A stretch of 64,000 nt of DNA. Origin: Heliocidaris tuberculata (taxonomy: Eukaryota > Echinodermata > Echinoidea > Camarodonta > Echinometridae). The DNA lies in the NCBI GenBank assembly GCA_025618425.1, contig CM046845.1:33940277-34004276 (forward strand), given 5' to 3'. The translations under genes and the position numbers were made by a program. The notes beneath the pieces are model-generated. The model was not told the origin of the DNA. It ran no database searches and saw only the letters and a list, made by a program, of their open reading frames with translations. Shown in pieces: positions 9,906 to 24,400 of this stretch (positions are counted from its first letter, which is position 1; each line of letters opens with the position of its first letter).

Positions 9906-12530
9906 ATCTTCTTCTTTTTTTTTTCTCTCAAAATATTCTCCAATACTCTAATAGATAAGGGAAGGGAGTTCAATAAGCACATGAAGTGATATGTTCAGGG
10001 AGTTTTTTCCCCCTTCTATTTTTTAAAGAAAAAAATATTAGGGAGAGTAGAGGGTAATCTGGCAAAGAGCTATCCGGCAGTCTCGGGTGAGGTTATCCCT
10101 GAAAAAGGCCTTTTTCTCATTAAGGGTGCATGAATGTAAGCTGGAGCTGGCATCTATAACCTGGACCCAACATCATCCCGAGACTTGTATAATAGAAGTT
10201 ATTTCCTAAACGTTCCTCCAAATCAGGTCTTACTTCTCATATTGGCTGATGACAAAACATGAGTATTCTTTTGCACTATATTCACTATTAATTCCCAATT
10301 AGGTAATTTTGCGAATAGGAAAATTGGAATATCTATTCTTTTCTTCTATTGGTCTACAAAGGAACATTGGATCATTCCAAAAAAATTTGGATAATAAATT
10401 CATTTTAATTGGCAAATGATGCATTTCCACCTCGTTTTCCTTCTATTTTATATATATATATATATATATCCTCTTCTCTTAATTCTCTTCTTTTCCTCAT
10501 CCTTTTTTTTTTCCATTTCTGTTTCTGACAGTCACTCTTAACAGGCACTACACTATAGGAATGGCTTTGAGGCACAGACACAAGACGAGGCGTTAATGAC
10601 AAGTCATGTCAACAACGAATGTCTCTTTGTTTATCTAAATCTTGCGTAAGTTTGTTCGGACCCAACTTCAACGACATTGCAGAGCCATTCATGAGGAGTG
10701 AAAGTTTGCTTATCTTCGCCTAAGTTGAAAAGTGGCTTTTTTAAACAGCGAAAAGCTAGGCTGGGACTGTGGTATCAGATTTGGTCAAGGAACAAAATTG
10801 GAGAACATTAAAAAGCTTGAGAATATATATATATAAAAAAATGTTTAAAAATCGATACACTATATGAACTCACAAAAGGATCTTGAATGTTTAATTGGGG
10901 AATAGCTTTCTGGCTAATGCTATTCCGGCCGCAGACTAGGCTGACGACAGTTATTATCCATCCCTCTTTATGCACATATAATTATGAAGAAGGGGGAAAA
11001 AGGGGTTTTTTGAATATGTATCACTAGCTGATTTCATATGATTTATTTTTTTCAACAATTACTACGGGTCGAGAATCGAGATCCTATATAGGCCATCACC
11101 CGAAATGACCGGATCGATGAATTACGCTGCATGTCTTGAAGTTTTGCCCGGCCAGAGAGCTTTATTTCACTGAGATAATTTACTTCTTGCTTTTTTTTCG
11201 TTGTACACTCACCTTGCTGAGAGCATATATATATGTGAGTCATTAAAAAGGAAACCCATATTCAAGCCCAATATCTTAAAAACCAAATTAAATCACTGAA
11301 ATGCATAAAATGCATTATAATGGTATGATATAATATCATGTTGATAGGCTGCTCACCAAAGTGCTCATGAAAGACTGAGCACTGGCCATTTTTAAAAAGT
11401 ATATGTCAAATCGTCTTTGCCCAAGTTTGGGTTGAATGGTTTCCAGGAGTTACTTTGGCATTATTTGTCACCTGGAATTGAGACTATTCAACCAACCTTG
11501 GGGTGACCATCCATTTCATTCAAAACTTAGGCAGAGGCAAATTTGACATGAATCAGGACAAATTTTACTGTTCAGCTGTGGTCGGATTTTGTTGACCATA
11601 TAGCAGCAAGGTGTCACATTACTGAGGAAACATGCAGGGGTGTCGATTATGGGGAGGCAGGGGGCAGTTTCCCCCGGCCCCAAGAAAATATTGGGAGCGG
11701 AAAACATATCGTTTTGCCCCCCCCCCCCCCCAATAAATCCGGAGGTGTAAAATGAAATAAGGAAAAATGATGCAAGACTCGGGAAATGAAACCTTCCAAA
11801 AATAGAAATACAAAAGTTATATACAGGACCAGACTTCAAGCTCAAATCTTCCCTGCTTCAGCATGTAACCGTGGAGAAACTGGTAATTAAGAGGCATTAA
11901 AAAAATCATGAAGGGTGATTAGGCTGTCTTGCCCCCCCCCCTCCGAAAAACGGAGTGACGCCCCTTGAAACTGATGACAGGCTAAAATGTGAGTATCTTT
12001 GATTAAATATATATGTACTGATTGCAACGGTATTCAGGGTTGAATCTGGGTTTTCTTTTTTAGTTGAGGGCTCGGAATGTTATACTGCTTTCAGTAATGA
12101 TTCGTGATAATATGTCCTCTCCGAATCGGACATAAGCTTTTTTGTATACATATGTCATATCCATAGAGATCATGAGGTTAACGAAGACAAGTTGGGGTTG
12201 TTGTTTTTTTTGGGGGGGGAGGGATGAGTTATAACCTTGAGCCGCTTTTTTGTAATTGTCTTGTCTTTAAGAGTGACTCCCCAAAATGCCTCGAAGCCGG
12301 GCTTTCTCCTAAAATTAATTGGCACAATATTTTTTCTTCTTCTTCATTTTTTTTTTTTTTTTTTTTTTTTTGTTGGTGCCATGTGCTTTATCGGGGCACT
12401 TGCCCCTCCCCCTCCATCCGACCGCCCATGACTATGACAATGACAATGACATTTTATTCTCATGTCATGTATTTCATGTATAGATTAATTTGTTAAAGAT
12501 GAGGTAACTGGTACGTCGATGGAGATCCAC
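9906..12530. other. Intergenic, low-complexity tracts
   Basis: No gene was seen. The interval contains (TA)n at about 10449-10468 and 10825-10836, C15 at 11717-11731, C10 at 11932-11941, G8 at 12212-12219 and a T-tract of about 24 at 12348-12371. A possible hAT-like element is listed separately at 11635-11968. Confidence 0.45.
11635..11968. mobile_element. Possible hAT-like MITE
   Basis: The left end CAGGGGTGTCG and the right end, reverse-complemented CAAGGGGCGTCACTC, resemble hAT terminal repeats. The flanks GAAACATG and GAAACTGATG are only roughly alike. Two C-tracts lie inside. The termini are seen; the class is a tentative inference. Confidence 0.35.
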
Positions 12531-12920
12531 ACGAGAGCTGTTCATAATTCGCGTGCTTTGTGGAGCTGACTAGTTCCTCCTTGTAATGTAAGTTCTCTAT
12601 TCCTGCATATCAGTGCAAATTAATCCTTGGGCCCGGCCCCCGTTGTGAAGGACGCTCTACGCTGCCGCCGTATACATTGGCATTGCATTGCGCTAGCTAT
12701 GTGTACTAAATTTCGATGGGTGTACTGTATACATGTATATGCGCGTAGAAACTTGTTAGAGCTAAATTAACGTTACACATTTCATCACATGATTTTAAGT
12801 GAACATGGAACGTTAACGTCGAGTCAGATCAAAGTCGAATTGCTTTTTCATGTTGTCACTATAGAGATGTACAAAGTTTTATGGAGACCAGACTTTAGAA
12901 ATTAGAGAATTGTTTACAAG
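12531..12920 (+). promoter_or_regulatory. Presumed promoter and 5' UTR of the coiled-coil gene
   Basis: This stretch before the ATG at 12921 has locally higher GC, with GGGCCCGGCCCCCG near 12630 and GCTGCCGCCG near 12660. No TATA box stands out at a fitting distance. A promoter is inferred from position only. Confidence 0.3.
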
Positions 12921-13076
12921 ATGTCGGACAACTGTTACAAGAAGAAGAACCAAACTCGAGATGAATACATTGAACAAGAAAATAGACTGACCAACCGGCA
13001 TATTCAAGCGTTAAGTTTGATGCAAGATATTCATCGAGAAAATGAGGAGTTGAAAAAGCAATTGATACAGCTGCAG
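12921..13076 (+). CDS. Coiled-coil gene, coding exon 1
   Basis: The ATG in ACAAGATGTCGG opens MSDNCYKKKNQTRDEYIEQE. The exon ends in QLIQLQ, followed by donor GTATGT. It has 52 codons in phase 0. A basic Lys-rich patch at residues 7-10 precedes the first helix. Confidence 0.8.
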
Positions 13077-16000
13077 GTATGTAAAGTGAAATTAATAAAA
13101 TAGATTTTACTTCCTGAATATGAAGTTTTATCTCCATGTGTTGTTGTTTTTGGTTTTTACGACACTGTCATTCAAAATATGATTTATCTACCGCATCTTA
13201 GTTGCGTTGTTAAAAAATAAGCCTTTTTTAAAGGTAACAGATATAATCTAGTTTTGGGAGGCCCTCAAAAACTTTTTGTGAGATTTCTTTGATTTTACTT
13301 AATAAAAAGCAGGGTACTAACATAACTAAGATGCTGTGAAGTTTTTTCCTCCTCAAGTGAAATATTTACTGAATGAGAGGTGAAAAGTAATAAAAATCCC
13401 TGGCCCAAAAAAGAGGGGATGTAAATTCAAACAACGGCCACACACACTACTCACATTAGGATTGCTGTGTGTATAGTCTTAGAATACGCTACACATAGTG
13501 CGAAGCGCTGGGTTTATTGTGCGGGGAACCTTCAGGTGGATATGGTCTTAGCGTGAGGCAGTGAAAAGCCGTTGCCAAGCGTTTCTTACAGATATTAACA
13601 CTAAAATTTGTTCGAAATCGTGAATGGAATGTTAAATAATCTCGTATATGTGTCTTATGATAAAAGGAGAGTAGTATGTGACTATGTTAGATAAGTTTCT
13701 TGCCAGTATGATTTTTGCTACCGAGACTGTCTATGAGCTTTAATTATGTATTCATTTGTTTTTCTGTAGCAGACAAAGCCTTATATATATTATATAAGGT
13801 GAGAGAGAAAAAAGGGGGATCCTTACAACAAGGCCTAAATTGAGAGGAAAATTCGCAGCACGCGCAAGCTTTGGTACACCTGTCATACGCCTTTAACAGA
13901 ATGATAACACCTCGCCCAAAAGGCAAAATCTTGCCTTTGGCTTTGTTGTCGTTGTTGTTGTTTAATGTTGTCGGCGTTCATTCATATGATAAGAATATTT
14001 ATGCCTTTTACTTTTATTATATTATTATCAATTTCATGCATCTGGTTTATATGCTCTTTATAAATTATGTATGGTAGTGGACCCTATTTCCGAACACTTC
14101 ACAAAATCAACCATAGCAAATAAAATATTACATGAATATCTGTCAAACTTACACGTACATAATGAATGCTCAAAGTCCTACTGAAAAAGAAGTTGATGAA
14201 ATTTTAAAAAGACACGTAGATTTAATACGATATTCCCTTCCGAGCGATCCCCTTCCCTATGATGCGGCATTTAGGTCCCTTGAAAATGGTATTATATTTC
14301 CAAACGTGCGCCCCTATGGGAAAAAGACACACAACCTACCCCGATTTGGGCAAACGGGGTGACGACTGGGGTGACCAGAGAGCAGTTTCTAAGATATTAC
14401 TTAAATGTTTTTTTGCCTCATTTCATGATCTTGTGCCGTGTTCTTTATTTCAATAGTGTGGTTTTCATACGCGTAGTCCCACGCGTATGAAAGCCATTTT
14501 ATGCGCTTAACTGTACGCGTTCGGTAATACAATGCTGTTCGGAAATACAATCCTTGACTATACATCAGTTTTGTTGGCAGGAGGACCATGAATTTATACC
14601 CACACAGGGACTCAGTGTATGATGCAAGGGGGGGGGGGAGGAATCCAAAACTTAAAAGCTAGCCTATGCACTTTGTTTTCAGTGGTTAAAAAACATTTAA
14701 TTCAGTGGTTTGTGCTGATTTCTTTTATCTACCTTGGTTCTACGTATTCCGAAGTTGAATCGTTGAGAAAATTGGGGAGAACGAATGTTAATAACAATCA
14801 TTTTCAAGATGATATCGATGCCTGTGACTTTGTCAAATTTTATTGGACAAAATGAAAGGGTTCTAAAGCTACGCATACTTAAAAAGGAATGCAAATCTTG
14901 ATTTTGAAGCTGACTGATGTGAATTTCAATTTCACCCTGACTGCCAAATAATGATGATATAACAAAAATAAAAGGAAATTACTGATTCTTTTTTTCAAAC
15001 CTCAATGAAATTCTCATTGCTCAGTCACAGCAGAAATTTGGCACATATCGAACGCGTCGCATTGCGTATTTGCAGGGTGCTTTGGCTTAGCTTGCCTTTA
15101 GGACCCCTGGGCCTGGCCCACTCACAGTAGACCTGCAGATACTGCACACTTGCAATGTCTTATGAAAGTTATAGAATAGTCCTTTTAAGATCTACATGAC
15201 TTATGTTGACAATGTTAAATATTGATGATAGTTCTTTTTCTACTGATCTAAGTTAGATCTACTTGTAATGATCAAAGGTGTATGCAGCCTATCACAAAGA
15301 ACTGGGCGATCCTGTACTATAGCGGGATATATTATTTTTACCTCAATCACATAGGCTGCCGGGAAATGGCCTCCATCGTCGATTGCAGGAAACATGGGTA
15401 AAGCGATTACGAAATAAATCCCACTATAGTGCAGAATAGCCAAGAACTGTTTGTAGGTAGCTAGATGACCAGTGGTGTACTGCAGATACTCTAGAGTTAG
15501 GGTTTATACCCTACTCTTTGCGAGAAGGGTAGCATATTAATACATGTATGCGTAGGTGTGACTCTCCTTCACATGGGGCCTCTAGTTAACATTCTGCCCA
15601 AGGAACAGAGTATTTTCCCCTGAATCCGAGCCTGCATCGGGAACAGAAAGGAGGGGCACGCAGCTTACAACGCGGGCGGCGACAATCCTTTTTGTCAGGT
15701 TGGCGCGGGACTTTGAACCCAAGCCTAATGACAAAAGTCATATTCAGACGTACATGTTCAGAGCCTGACGACAATCTGATTGCACGGCACCACCTCCTAG
15801 TGGTAAATGATGCACAGAGTTTCTTTTCTTTAAAAGTTGTGGAAAATGTGACAACCGTTTGCCTTTGTCAAATGTCAGGATAATCCTCCCTCCCCACTGA
15901 CTTTAGGCCTTGGGTTATCGGCTGGGCCTGGGAGTGGGAAAGGTTGGGACTATTCACTCACTCTTCGTGATTTAGTTAGTACCAAAATTTGTCAATTCTT

Positions 16001-19000
16001 TTTTGGGGGAAGGGGGCTACCATTAATTTTCTTTCTCAAGCACTAAATGAAACCTAATTTTGGCTTTTGATGTTTCTGTCTCCATCTCGACCATGAGACC
16101 TTGATCCATACGTGATGTACATGTAAGTGTTTAAAACCAAATCTTTCCTCCTGGTATTTGGTGACTCTTCTCAGAAAACATGAGAAAGACAGAAGACAGA
16201 GAAAAGTGAGCAGAAGTAACTGCTGCCCTCTCGAGGTGAAAGAGAGTCATGCGAAGTGTGCTGTTTGTCACTTCAACAAACCTACAGGGCACACACGAGT
16301 AATTCATCTGCTGCCGATGAATTTGGGACTAGCGTAAGTAAGATGACGTAATGGTAGCTGATCAAAAATATTCATATAAAATTGAATACTTGTCGGCTGT
16401 AAATCTTTTCAAGAGAAATGGTGTTTGGAAGTCACATTCTTTCATATTTCACCCCTATCTGGAATCTTGGACGCCTTTGGGTATTTTAGAGGAATTATTT
16501 GATCTGCAGTGCATTTCCACTGTTCACAGCAGTGAAAAGTCGTAGTTCGTGATTAGCCTCGTTTCAGCCTTCACAGTATTTGATGTAGCCATTTAAGTGC
16601 CCAAATAGAGTACCTAATTTTGTAGTACCATCAGTGTAGTTGCTACTCTGTCAGTTAAAACAATTTTTGTAGAGAGACTATTTAAATATGAATTTTTGAT
16701 GTGCTTCAATTTAACACGTGTTACTATGGGGGCCCGAATTACTTGTGTGTGCCCTACAGAAATTTGCTTGTGTTATATACAGTACAGAAGCATAGAGGGC
16801 AGCAAATTGTACCATGATATGTTTGCACATTGATTAGAGTTCTTTATATTCCACATACCAAGAATCTTGCTGTTAGATTGGCCAAAATGTAATCACGTGA
16901 TAAAACAGTTTTCCCCATCAGTCACCCAAGAAGAAAAGTTTGTGACCTTGATGGACATAGTACTTATGTGTTTCGCCGATCTCTTCAGTCCATATAGAGT
17001 CACAATGCTTTATCAAATGATTTACAAATGATTTACAAATAGTTGGAATGAAAAGTGTGACCTTTATGAATAGCTCCATAAGGTACTAAAATAAACTAAA
17101 GCGTAAGGCCATACGCTTTCGTAAATAGGAGTATGCAGTCATAGATATCTTAGTAATAGCATTATATATTTGAAAACCTTTCTATGCCTGGCTATTTATT
17201 TATCCTTCTGAACATCATTATACAAAACAGATATCAAAATTCAACAGTTTATTAAATCAAGCCTCCACAAAGTTACTGAATCCCTTTAAATAAAACATGT
17301 GCACACCCAGGAGGGGGTTTACATGTATGTAATGGTTTAAACTTCTCTTGTGAATTCAGGTCTAAATGTCTTTTTTGAGAAGTAGACAATAATTGTCTTT
17401 CTCGTACCAGTTAAAGGAAACCAAAACCCAAGGAGAGAATCAGTGTTATTGGAAAGTGAAAATTCAGAGAAGCACTTTACAAAAAGTTTCATTAAAATTG
17501 GTTAAAAAATGAGAGAGTTATGGAAGTTTGAAAAGTCTTGTTTTACTTTCTATGGGGATCCTCAAATTGGCAAAATTGCTTCAAAATGAGTGATTTTGTG
17601 AACAACTCTCCATTTGTTTTGTACACAGATTTTCAGATTTTCCCCATTATCTCTCAGGGTGCTCCTTGTCTCCTCCTGAACTTGACATATGTGGTGTAAA
17701 ATACATTTTCCCATTATATATATTGAACTCAGAAGGAGATTAACTGCACCTTGAAAGATAATGGGGAAAATCTGAAAATCTGTGTACAAAACAAATGGAG
17801 AGTTGTTCACAAAATCAGCCATTTTGAAGCAATTTTGCCAATTTGAGGATCCCCATAGAAAGTAAAACAAGACTTTTCAAACTTCCATAACTCTCTCATT
17901 TTTTAACCAATTTTAATGAAACTTTTTGTAAAGTGCTTCTCTGAATTCTCACTTTCCAATAACATTGATTCTCTCCTTGGGGTTTGGTTTCCTTTAAATG
18001 TTTCAGAAGTTGAATATAAAGCAGATAATCACCTTTTGGTTTCAGGCAATGAGATGTACTATCACTTCCTCGGCGATCTGAATCTATACGCTATCTTTCC
18101 TCAGCTTTGCTTCAGAAAGATAGCTACATCCAGATCGCCTCGGAAGCGATAGTTTGTCCCATCACCTTAACCAGCGGTAATTACATGTATTTGCTTAATA
18201 TTATTGGTTTAGGAGTATTTTAAGGTTATATTCTCATACATGTAGGACAGTGTTATAGCTACGGTGGTCGGCGGTGGACGGGCCCGTCCAGCACGGGGGA
18301 TTTCCGTCCACCACTCCGGGTGAAAAACACTGCTTCCAACCGGCACTAATTTCACATAAGAAACTGCATTAAACGTAACTGTTTGTGAAGAAACGTGGTA
18401 CTTACATTCATATTTCCATCTTTAATCGTGTTTTATTTGCAATTTTACGAGAATCATACTTTCAATTTGACAATAAATGATTATTTACTAAAGATTTGCC
18501 GAGTTTTATTGTCTTTTGTTACGCACTATACTGTACTACGGTCCGTAATTTGCACGTACATACAGATATCATGTTTTATGTAGCGTATACCGGAAGCTGC
18601 TGTTCTGACAGCTGTACCGTCGCCATACCATCGATCTCTTTGGAACGACTTGTTGCTTGTCAAGTCAGTGAAATTTGAACCACCACTAAAAAGTTCCTAG
18701 CTATAACACTGATGTAGGATAAGTGACCCCAGCCCAGGTCTTGACTTCATGTGTATAACTGTACTGTGTTGTCTTTAGAATTTTGTGATATTTTCTTCAT
18801 CATTGATGACAAGTGTTAATATTTTTTGTTTTTTAATGCTGTGGCAAATAAGATGACATAATTGTAGTGCAATTCACATATCTGTATCTTATAACACAGA
18901 GGAGATACATGTTAGTGAAAAATCAAATCATTATCATTTCTCTGCTGCTTTTACCATGTCATATGTGAACGAACCTACAATGTATGTGAAATATAATGTA

Positions 19001-21401
19001 AGTGGTTGAAATATTAAATTTGTTTTCCCTTCTCTTTCCAGGGTGAATTAGCAAAATGTGAGGAATATCACCGGATTGCTAAGGATGCTACAGCTTTTAA
19101 ACAAAAGATACAAGACGACTGCCTCAAAAAGATAGACAGGAACAATGAGAAACTCAGCAGAAAACACAAAGAAGAGGTAGGCCTATTTCTACATCTTAAC
19201 CCTTTCAGGACAGGAATTATTTAAGGGCTAAATTGATCACATTTTGTTCTTCAAATTGGCAACAATAATATTTTCTTTTAGCACTGCATGGTTTTAATAA
19301 GGTGTAATGTCTTTATTTAAACACAAATTTTGATAAAAAAACAATGATTTTGAACCTCTCAGTGTGTTGCCAATTTAAAGATTTTAAAGTTTATTCTCTT
19401 TTTTATAATTCCTGGCATCAAACGCAATATGTTCATGCAACAAAATGGACATGGTGTGTGCAGAAATATTTGCTCTTCCTATTCATGCATCTGGTATAAT
19501 TTCTAGAGCTCTGAATCAAAAGTTATTAAGCCAAACCACAAAATGTGGTCAATTGTCTTGAAAGGGTTAATTCTCCTTCATGAATTCAGTCCATTGGGTG
19601 TCAGTAGTATATGTAATTCCTCTATCTGCTTGTGTAATCTTTAGTATGTAATTTGTGTAATCTGATCTAGCATTCTAAGACAAAGGACAATGTGACATGC
19701 CTTTCGCATCTTATCTCTGGTCCAGAAAAGAGGGAAATGTCATAGATATTGCTGCCCTTTTCAACCAAGCAAAAACATTATCTCTAGTTTTTGAAGGTCA
19801 TCTTAACATTTCCACAAGAGAAAAGTTCTCTAATAGATGCTCTTTCTCTGTATTTCTTGGATTTGTGATTAGTAAGCTCAAGATGGCGCTCTCCTGATAA
19901 CATCAATCATGCAGGTCACGTTGAATTGTCCTCTCCATCCTATATGGGCAAATTTTGAGTGTTTACTCTATAACCAAGGTAATTTGTGAGTCAATTAACT
20001 GTGATGCATAATTACACTCACACTCTCCCTATCGACAATCCTCTCCTTCACAACCGAGTTATGAAGTGAATTTATGTATTACATTGAAGAAGCAAAATGG
20101 AGCCAACCTTTTTGCGGGCATCACGGCTTACGCACACGTTTTAGTAGGTACTCAAGAACTCAGCTCATGTTACCCTTCCAGATGCCCTTGCTTACCATCC
20201 ATATGCTAGGATTTATTGATGAGATATGCCTCATTCATATTCATGACTCAAGTGTGATTATTGATTTGCATATCAAGAGGTTTTCATCTCCTATCTCTCT
20301 GTAAGGTAATAACACCAGTTTCATACCATCCTATACAAGACTGATTCCAGCTTTCAGCAGGGTCACTAAATTGAAAATTCTCAAAAAATAGTTGGAAGAT
20401 AATACTCCTAAAAAATCAAAACCATAAGTGTTTCTATCAGTGTTATACAACTACATTGTGCCCTAACAGATTAATGATACAACAAGTTTTAAACTTTTAA
20501 ATACAATCTAACAGAACACACATTTTGTGTAAATCTGAAAAGTAATGTTTAGTTTCAGTTTGAATGCATGCAAATTCTTTTGTGTGTGTAAAAAGGCTCT
20601 ACATTAATGTAGACTACTGCCATCTTGTGTCCAAACATGAATATTGGAAGTAGAACTGAGCAAATTGTGTGGTTGTTATTAGTTGATCTCATATCAAAGG
20701 CTGGTGGAATTGTAATGAAAAATGTATATATACAGTATATATAATGAACAAACCTACATGTATGTTTTATTTCAATAGTGCACCAACAAAACTCTATAAA
20801 TTAGTTTCATACCTTGATCAAAGCTCTTTCTTTTAGCTGATGTCTCTAATAGAGGAAAGATATATTTCATTTTTAAACATTGGAGAAATCATTCTTTGTG
20901 TCCAAGGCTGTAAATACTAGTACATTTGAACTGCTGCCATCTTGTGTTCAAATATGAATATTGCATGTACACCTGTAGGACTGTCAATTACTAGTAAATG
21001 ACATAACATTTTCCAGCCTATTATTTCAGTTGCCATTTATTAGGTCTTTATGTGAACAGTGAGTGAATGATAAATTAAATAAAGAGAAATATGGAAAGAT
21101 AATCATGTATTTATTAAAGGAATATATTTGTTTTTCTGAGGTAGGCTTGACTAACTGATGATATAGTTTGATTTATCCTCTTGTCTTGTAGGTGATGTCT
21201 CTAGTAAGTGCCAAACTACAAGCAGAAACTGAATGGCTAGAAGAAAGAGAAAGAGTGAGTACTTCTTATTCATCCACTCATAATGAGTTTGTACACATTT
21301 AAGTAATTCTGTATTGTATTACTTGTAGGTGTATACTCTATCTTGTTCATTGAAAGAGGGAAATATTTCTACACACTTGCATATGTTATTATTATGAAAT
21401 G

Positions 21402-21437
<36 letters not shown>

Positions 21438-24400
21438 AGGTTATTACTTTATTATGCTTTTCTTTCTTTCCATCATATCCAAATGAGTTGTACAATGTCA
21501 AAAATCAATAGGTAGATATTTTCTCTTTTTGACACAAGAAACTTCATTCTCTTTTCTTAAAAGTAAAACCTTTTAATCTTCTATTTTATAGAATATTTGA
21601 ATTAGGTGAAAGCATATTTTATCCAACTGAGAGTGTGTGTTTTAACTTCATGTGTAATGGTTTCAGTGGAATGTCTTCTTTCTTTTTCTTTTTCTCCCCC
21701 CTTAATCTGTTCCATCTGTACTATTCTGTAGTGTCTCTGGTTAACAGGTAAGCAGTCAAAATAGTGTCTGAATTGTGAGACTACTACAAGTTAATACATT
21801 CTTTATTCTTCCCACTTCTTACAATTTCTCTCATTTTTTGTCCATTAAGCATTCATAAAAGAACATTATCATTGTGTGAAGGAGACTGGAGGTCACAAGG
21901 ATACATGAGAAACAATGTTCCTCTATGTTAATTACAATGACCTCCAGATGACTCAGAATAATTTACAATTGCTCGATTCTATAACAGGTGACAAAGGAAT
22001 AGAGTATTAATGTGAGTCTGGAGCCTATAGACCACACATTATGAATGGCGTCTGGGAGATGGTAGGGCTTCAAAGATTTAGAAAGGTAATAGGGGTTAGG
22101 AACCATTAAGCATGTGAACATTATAACTGGGCTCAGGTGAGTGCTAAACTTACACAAATGACAAAACATGCCATAAATTTGAATGAGAGCCCCTTGAGAT
22201 TGACCAAATGAATGATTTGGGAAATTATCATAACAGCTATCTTCTTAGCCAGACTGCCTGTCATCAGGTATTCATTTAATAGAATCATTTACAATATGAC
22301 CATTAATCCTATATAGGCTGTAATGTACATGTACATTCACTCCATGTACAGGTGTTACTGAGGTGTATGTAAACAACTCTTCACAAAAGTTCAGTCTGTT
22401 TGAAATACACTTTGATTACCAGAAATAAAGATTACTTTTAAAATTAGTAGGATATATTTTGAAAATAGCTTGAGAAGTGATGAGAAGCAAAAATTATAGC
22501 TACGTTCATACGGGACTTGTGGTTTCGAAACTTTAAAGTAATGTTCACACGATGGGAGCTAAACTTTAAGTTTCGCTTGTAGTTTCAAAACTTTAAGTTA
22601 ACTTGTAGTTATCTTGTAGTTTCAGACTGCATGAACGGACTTGTGGTTTTGAAACTTTTAAGTTTACTTGTAGTTCTAGAACCACAAGCGGTTAAGGCCG
22701 AAACCACGAGCAGTGGGGGGGGGGGGGGGGGCCTTCATCGAAGTTACGGCCCATGCGAACGGAATAAACTTTAAGTTTCGCAAGCTTGTGGTTTAGGATG
22801 ACCTCGCTGTTCATGTTAAATTTCCGGGTCATACCCTTCGTACGAATTATGAACACAGGATCTGTATATGTACTGTACACACAATCGGTAGTATCTACTT
22901 CCGGGGTTAACCATGACGATCGCTCGGCTTGTAGTTTCAGCTCGTTGTTTAGGGGTCATGTGAACCCTCGTTGCGGTTAGGGAGTCGTGGTTTTGTTAAC
23001 TTAAAGTTTCGCTAACTTAAAGTTTCGAAACCACAAGTCCCTTATGAACGTAGCTTAAGTTAGCAAAACTTTAAGTTACAAAACCACGACTCCCTAACCG
23101 CAATAAGGGTTCACACGAGCCTGAAACAACGAGCTAAAACTACAAGCTGAGCGATCTTTGTGGTTAACCCCGGAAGTAGATACTACCGATTGTGTCTACT
23201 GTACACATACAGATCCTGTGTTCATAATTCGCGGGAAGGGTATGACCCGGAAATTTAACATGAACAGCAAGGTCATCCTAAACCACAAGCCTGCGAAACT
23301 TAAAAGTTTTTTCCTTTAACATGGGCCGTAACTTTGATGGAGGACCCCCCGCTGCTCTTGGTTTCGGCCTTAACCACAAGCTCGCTTAAAGTTTCGCTAA
23401 CTTAAAGTTTCGAAACCACAAGTCCCTTATGAACGTAGCTTAAGTTAGCAAAACTTTAAGTTACAAAACCACAACTCCCTAACCGCAATAAGGGTTCACA
23501 CGAGCCTGAAACAACGAGCTAAAACTACAAGCCGAGCGATCTTTGTGGTTAACCCCGGAAGTAGATACTACCGATTGTGTCTACTGTACACATACAGATC
23601 CTGTGTTCATAATTCGTGGGAAGGGTATGACCCGGAAATTTAACATGAACAGCAAGGTCATCCTAAACCACAAGCCTGCGAAACTTAAAAGTTTTTTCCT
23701 TTAACATGGGCCGTAACTTTGATGGAGGACCCCCCGCTGCTCTTGGTTTCGGCCTTAACCACAAGCTCGCTTGTGGTTCTAGAACTACAAGTAAACTTAA
23801 AGTTTCGAAAAAACAAGTCCGTTCATACGGGCTTAAACTACAAGATAACTACAAGTTAACTTAAAGTTTTGAAACTACAAATGAAACTTAAAGTTTAGCT
23901 CCCATCATGTGAACATAACTAAAGATTACTTATAAAAGTAGCAGGATATATTTTTAAAATACCTTGAGAAGTGATGAGAAGCAAGAATATATGGAAAGCA
24001 GCAACAGTGAGGAATTTATTTGAAATCCCTCCGCTAATTATGATATCCACCATTTTTGGGTTATGGAATCACAATTAGAATTCTTCTTTCTTGTATTGAA
24101 AATGAAAATTATACAGTGTATTTTTTCCTTATTAGATGTTAATAATTTCTGTGAAAGTTCTCAAGATTTTTTTTCTTCTTAAATTCTAAATTGAATTAAA
24201 GAAGAATTAATCTACTTTCACAATCATGTCAAAATGTTAATTAACCTTAAAAGTATTTATGTAAACCAAATTTTCATCAAATTGTATGTCTTGAAACTAT
24301 TTGCTCATTTGAATTCAAATGTACATGTTATCATCCTGAATTATTCAGTGTAGTTTGGCAGTCATCTTGCTTATAAATTTATTTAAACCCTTTTCTTTCT

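Noticed and set aside
11516..11845. 109-codon minus-strand frame
   Set aside because: It crosses a C15 tract (poly-Gly) and transposon-like sequence; no recognisable domain.
12224..12496. Plus-strand frame through a poly-T tract
   Set aside because: The frame is kept open by the T-run encoding poly-Phe; there is no domain or splice context.
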